A DNA stretch of 18,088 nucleotides, from assembly GCA_028117185.1 (NCBI GenBank), contig JAOHHD010000026.1:1-18088 (forward strand), given 5' to 3'. Shown here piece after piece: positions 15,701 to 18,088 of this stretch; the first letter of the stretch is position 1, and each line of letters starts with the position of its first letter. Source of the DNA: Luminiphilus sp. (GTDB taxonomy: Bacteria; Pseudomonadota; Gammaproteobacteria; Pseudomonadales; Halieaceae). The translations under genes and the position numbers were made by a program. The notes under the pieces are model-generated. The model had not been told where the DNA came from, ran no database searches, and was given only the letters and a program-made list of their open reading frames with translations.

Positions 15701-16367
15701 GCTCAGACTCAATGGGGCCCGGAAACAGCGTGTTCACCCGAATGCCCTGTTTCTCGCCGAGCTCAAGTGCCAGTCCCTTGCCCAGTGCATTCAAACCAGA
15801 CTTCGGCACCACATAAGGAATACGCCCGTAATAATGGGTGCGCGAGAAGATCGTCGAGACATTGACGATCGTGCCGCCATCACTGAGATGGGAGGCGGCC
15901 GCTCGGGCCATGTTCCATGGCGCGCCGAGCAGGTTCATGGCGGAATCGAACATGGTCTGGTCCGACTCAGCCGCGCGCATCTCAACGTCAGTAAAGGGAA
16001 TATCCCGCAGCGTGTATTTGGGGCCTGCTGCGCCTGCGTTGTTGACCAAGACATCGAGCTTGCCAAAGGTGCCAACGGCACGGGCGACAATCTCGCGACA
16101 GACCTCTGGGTCGGCACAGTCACCGACAATCGTGGTGATGTTCGCAGCGTCAAAGCCTTCTTCTGTGAGCTCCTCGACAAACCCATCGAGCTTGGTTTGG
16201 TCGCGACCCGTCATGGTCACTTTGGCGCCCTCGCGGAGTAATTTGCGAGAAATATAGCGGCCAATCGAGCCCGCGGCCCCGGTGAGGATCACCGACTTGT
16301 TCTCGAGCCGACTCCCGGAGAGCGATTGCGAAGCGGTTGCGTTAGCTAGGTTAGACATATCGTTCAT
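12714..16367 (-). CDS. mcr: Bifunctional malonyl-CoA reductase (3-hydroxypropionate pathway)
   Basis: This 1217-residue protein is almost exactly the length of Chloroflexus aurantiacus Mcr, and much of it aligns with that sequence as I remember it. It reduces malonyl-CoA via malonate semialdehyde to 3-hydroxypropionate with 2 NADPH. It has two SDR halves. The N-terminal half (about 20-550) has TGAAGSIG (29-36), NNAG (109-112), STIFSRTHYYGRIPY (171-185) and catalytic Tyr185/Lys189, and should reduce the semialdehyde. The C-terminal half (about 570-1217) has TGGSLGIG (578-585), NNAG (665-668), NVSSYFGGEK (716-725) and Tyr737/Lys741, and should reduce malonyl-CoA. The end (GNAVTV) parallels the Chloroflexus GRAITV. 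Each half contains a further inactive SDR-like segment. The start ATG (16365-16367) overlaps the pcs stop as ATGA, so translation is coupled. A terminator follows. Confidence 0.96.
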   Translation of the reverse strand: MNDMSNLANATASQSLSGSRLENKSVILTGAAGSIGRYISRKLLREGAKVTMTGRDQTKLDGFVEELTEEGFDAANITTIVGDCADPEVCREIVARAVGTFGKLDVLVNNAGAAGPKYTLRDIPFTDVEMRAAESDQTMFDSAMNLLGAPWNMARAAASHLSDGGTIVNVSTIFSRTHYYGRIPYVVPKSGLNALGKGLALELGEKQGIRVNTLFPGPIESERIDTVFARMDELQNIAPGSTSQEFRDLMITTRTGDDGLEYRYPTPTDVANGIVWLASEESAAVSGHHVEVTNGMQVPAQSRSQLVSWPDKRLEDLTDNVVLILGGSDHEEALTYAERQLKSGAHVLLAFRSLESVGYARSLIQAQGLDEIQLSHLDPLRRESVDRTMQFIDDHFGRLDGVIVLPRKPNGHYGYSLSGATDEDVENFVREEVVAPVAFASMLASNLSRWFGKCEPPAITYATNASDRHGNLLNEVIRASIEALIRGWRHEDATLQTAGDLEWAVRPNQLVRYDSEDKDNLPFAADWAATLTNRVRQMDPINLWIPKSIQRATGKASMPTPLMRVLPGLHKGKNAVITGGSLGIGLQLGRYLAIAGCRVLLSARSAAKLEEARDEIVEELRGIGYPHPETRVTTMADIDVGDPAALEALYDRSMELFGSVDFLINNAGISGAEEMVVDMSLSDWNRTMEANLISNYSLIRKFGPVMKDKGKGSILNVSSYFGGEKYVAVAYPNRGDYAVSKAGQRVLAEILSRHLGPEIQINALAPGPVDGARLRGLGDAPGLFDRRGRLVLENKRLNQVHKAILSGLQDGLTPETILSLSANVIAEITAGAELPNALARLLMSVTESGGEGHSSQYLMHQGIAQKLIDRLVHGGVITAEHRSTFMAQFVDAPEPFFELAETQKSASQIESGILNRLHLHKMPTDEQVGLSTVFHLADDIVSGETFHPSGGLKFDRSVTEGELLLAPSQTDLDKLQGKRVVMVGDSMRKELAAIGNGFVGQDVAALTVLTRTEDSVRELLHAIDATDSVAFDVRCIGDDIEGALDHILREEGGFDIVVSSPFERLPLNALAGERHKTWDRVLSDQQFRVLVNDQLTHHFRVARVAALVPNSQIVLLTPDTSLASTREEFALALFVKNSLHAFTVTLGVEGERLPTVPAVNQVQLTRRAHTEEPSNDQELAEEMTRLVHAVLQCAVPAPSPSESRYLSKIFRGNAVTV

Positions 16368-18088
16368 CGGAGTGCTCCCGCTGATCCAGTTTCAACTTTG
16401 GTAATAACTTCTCCGCGCTCGGCCGCATCCCTGAGGGCCCATGCTCGGTAGAGTTCGTCTCGTGTTTTCAGTCCCATCCGCGGCAGGGCATGGGTGACCA
16501 CATAATTAGCGCCGCCGTGACGGTTTTCCCACATGGCTTGGTGAATATCAGCAATGTCTTCAACAGGCCGTGCGATTGGGGGCAACACATCAATCTGACC
16601 CGCGGCAATCCGCTCCTGCATCTCCGCAAACTCTCGGGCTGTGTTCAGGTGCGTGCCGCGAATCTCAGCGCTGGGCATCAGAATACGACGCTGTCGCATC
16701 CAGACTTGTGGTGCGTAGAAGGTAAAGCGTTGACCGCTCAACTCCTCGGCATACACGACCTTGCCCACGTTGGGTTTGACCAGTGAAGTGGCGAGCGCGA
16801 GCCCATCGCGGCCTGCTCGTTCAAAGACAATATCCGGCAAGCCACGCTTGTCGAGGGTATTGCGCAGGAACGGGGCAATCGCCGAGCCAATGGGCTTGAG
16901 GGTGCGATCTGAAAAGAGCCGCACGGCCTCTTTAAATGCCTGAGACTCGGTAAAGGGGTTTGGCATCGCAGCAAACGGTCCCGGCGGATCAAAGTCGTCC
17001 CCGAGTCGCCGCTCAATTTCCTCGAGGCTCACGACGCCTTTCACTTGCGCCCCAAAGCCCAGCGAATTGACAAACTCCCGCTGTGGCACGGTATCGACCA
17101 GCACCGCAATTTGCGCGCCGCGCTGGCAACCGACTTCGATGGCCTCAATGGCCACGCGATCGACAATGCCATCGTCTGCCCCTGGGCCATACACGATCAG
17201 TAAGCTTTGGCCTGCACGCAATCCGGCGCGAGTGAACATCTCAGCGGGGCTGGCCTCACCTTTTTTACCCATAAAGGTAAAGCGGTAGCCCGAGGAGGCC
17301 CCGTAAAAGGTCAGCACACCGCCCTCGCCGAGGGTTTGAAAAGTGCGCGGAAACGCGGTTTCACCGGCGTGTGACACGGCGTAATTGAGTTCACCACCGG
17401 CTGCCACCTTAGCGGCCTCCACAAAATCGACACCGGCTTCCTCCCACGCTGCCCATTGCGATGGGTCATCGGGTACCGGCGTAAAGGCCGCTGCCCACTT
17501 AGGATCTTTTCTGTCGACGGCAGCGCCGCCGACGGCTTCGACGCGCTCGGCGCGCTCGGCACTTGAGACCATGCCTGCCACACTCAGACCACTACTGACG
17601 GCACTGCGCAAGCAGTCATAGCCCGTGCCTGTCGAGGCCCCTTCGACGAATAAACGTTTACCGGGTTCGATATCGAGGGTGTGATACAAGGCGCGGTGGA
17701 TGGTGCCCAGCGTGAGCCCGTAAGAGCCTGCTTCCTCAATGCTGAGGCTGGGTAACTTCGGATGTAGCTGAGGTCCTTGCACCGTGAGGAACTGGGCGTG
17801 GCTGCCGTCGTTGCGCTCATACCCCTGAATACGGAAATCAGCGGCCATGGGGTCGAGACCTTGATCGGGTGACAGCAGTTCGCTTTGTCCCGAGTACACG
17901 GTGCAAAGATCACCGACGGTTAAACGGCCCTCGGCGATCAATTCACTGCCCAAGCGCACGATCATTGCGACGCCGCCTGAGCCGGTGACCTGCACATCGG
18001 CATCACGTGCATCAAAGGGGGATACGGGAATCCCGGTGATCGCCCAGATGTCGTTAAAGTTCATTTCTGATGCGAGTACGTAAACCAG
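16364..18088 (-). CDS. pcs: Propionyl-CoA synthase, C-terminal acryloyl-CoA reductase part (5' end outside window)
   Basis: The visible 574 residues match the reductase module of propionyl-CoA synthase. That is a fusion of about 1,800 residues (CoA ligase, enoyl-CoA hydratase, enoyl-CoA reductase) which turns 3-hydroxypropionate into propionyl-CoA with ATP and NADPH. The frame is open to the right edge. LVYVLASE precedes the first Met (18064) without a break and completes the GroES-like strand, so that Met is internal. Recognised stretches are SEMNFNDIWAITGIPVSPFD, SYGLTLGTIHRALY, the NADPH loop EGASTGTG (about 17621-17644), VSHAGETAFPR, WMRQRRILMPSAEIRGTHL and HQAMWENRH. The domain is larger than the 430-residue crotonyl-CoA reductases because of a long insert, as I recall for Chloroflexus Pcs. 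The stop overlaps the mcr start. A free-standing reductase is the alternative if the ligase and hydratase modules are absent upstream. Confidence 0.92.
   Translation of the reverse strand: MVYVLASEMNFNDIWAITGIPVSPFDARDADVQVTGSGGVAMIVRLGSELIAEGRLTVGDLCTVYSGQSELLSPDQGLDPMAADFRIQGYERNDGSHAQFLTVQGPQLHPKLPSLSIEEAGSYGLTLGTIHRALYHTLDIEPGKRLFVEGASTGTGYDCLRSAVSSGLSVAGMVSSAERAERVEAVGGAAVDRKDPKWAAAFTPVPDDPSQWAAWEEAGVDFVEAAKVAAGGELNYAVSHAGETAFPRTFQTLGEGGVLTFYGASSGYRFTFMGKKGEASPAEMFTRAGLRAGQSLLIVYGPGADDGIVDRVAIEAIEVGCQRGAQIAVLVDTVPQREFVNSLGFGAQVKGVVSLEEIERRLGDDFDPPGPFAAMPNPFTESQAFKEAVRLFSDRTLKPIGSAIAPFLRNTLDKRGLPDIVFERAGRDGLALATSLVKPNVGKVVYAEELSGQRFTFYAPQVWMRQRRILMPSAEIRGTHLNTAREFAEMQERIAAGQIDVLPPIARPVEDIADIHQAMWENRHGGANYVVTHALPRMGLKTRDELYRAWALRDAAERGEVITKVETGSAGALR

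Noticed and set aside
15453..16241. Plus-strand frame of 262 codons
   Set aside because: This is an antisense shadow of the N-terminal domain of mcr, which is supported by full-length family similarity.

Overview
The window looks like chromosome from a marine gammaproteobacterium, probably of the OM60/NOR5 (Halieaceae-like) group. The evidence is the tmRNA tag, which resembles the gammaproteobacterial ANDENYALAA type, an SlyD with a histidine-rich tail, and a malonyl-CoA reductase / propionyl-CoA synthase pair of the kind I recall from Congregibacter-type and HTCC2080-type genomes and from Erythrobacter. This placement is inferred from remembered family sequences, not from a search.

Left part (1-4600): the 3' end of a PcaF/PaaJ-like thiolase (+) converges on a flavin-containing monooxygenase (-). 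A divergent SDR dehydrogenase (+) follows and converges on an AraC-family regulator (-). This resembles a small catabolic cluster for a ketone, alcohol or ring compound. Two tiny ORFs with good start contexts lie just upstream of the monooxygenase, and a direct repeat lies in the divergent promoter region.

Middle part (4600-8600): a two-gene unknown operon (-), coupled by a TAATG overlap, encodes a small charged protein and a two-TM membrane protein. Upstream of it lie two copies of a TTGGC-N7-GCCAA palindrome, 21 bp apart. A 1.2 kb stretch follows with little coding signal apart from a possible 43-residue microprotein. Next come slyD (+) and a secreted protein (+) made of two copies of an unrecognised domain, closed by a clear terminator.

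Islet and ssrA (8600-11120): one gene encodes a sulfotransferase joined to a 2-oxoglutarate/Fe hydroxylase. It lies between the intact 3' end of ssrA (10719-11109, -) and a degraded copy of that end at 8600. A second, almost perfect 83-bp copy of the ssrA end plus its terminator sits at 10504-10586. This arrangement suggests past site-specific integration at ssrA. No integrase is visible in the interval.

Right part (11331-18088): a secreted beta-lactamase-fold serine hydrolase (+) converges on a pcs-mcr operon (-). The two genes overlap by ATGA. pcs runs off the right edge, so only its reductase module is visible. Together Mcr and Pcs convert malonyl-CoA via 3-hydroxypropionate to propionyl-CoA, the diagnostic reductive arm of the 3-hydroxypropionate bi-cycle. 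Here it occurs in what looks like a heterotrophic or photoheterotrophic marine bacterium, and it is the most notable biology in the window.
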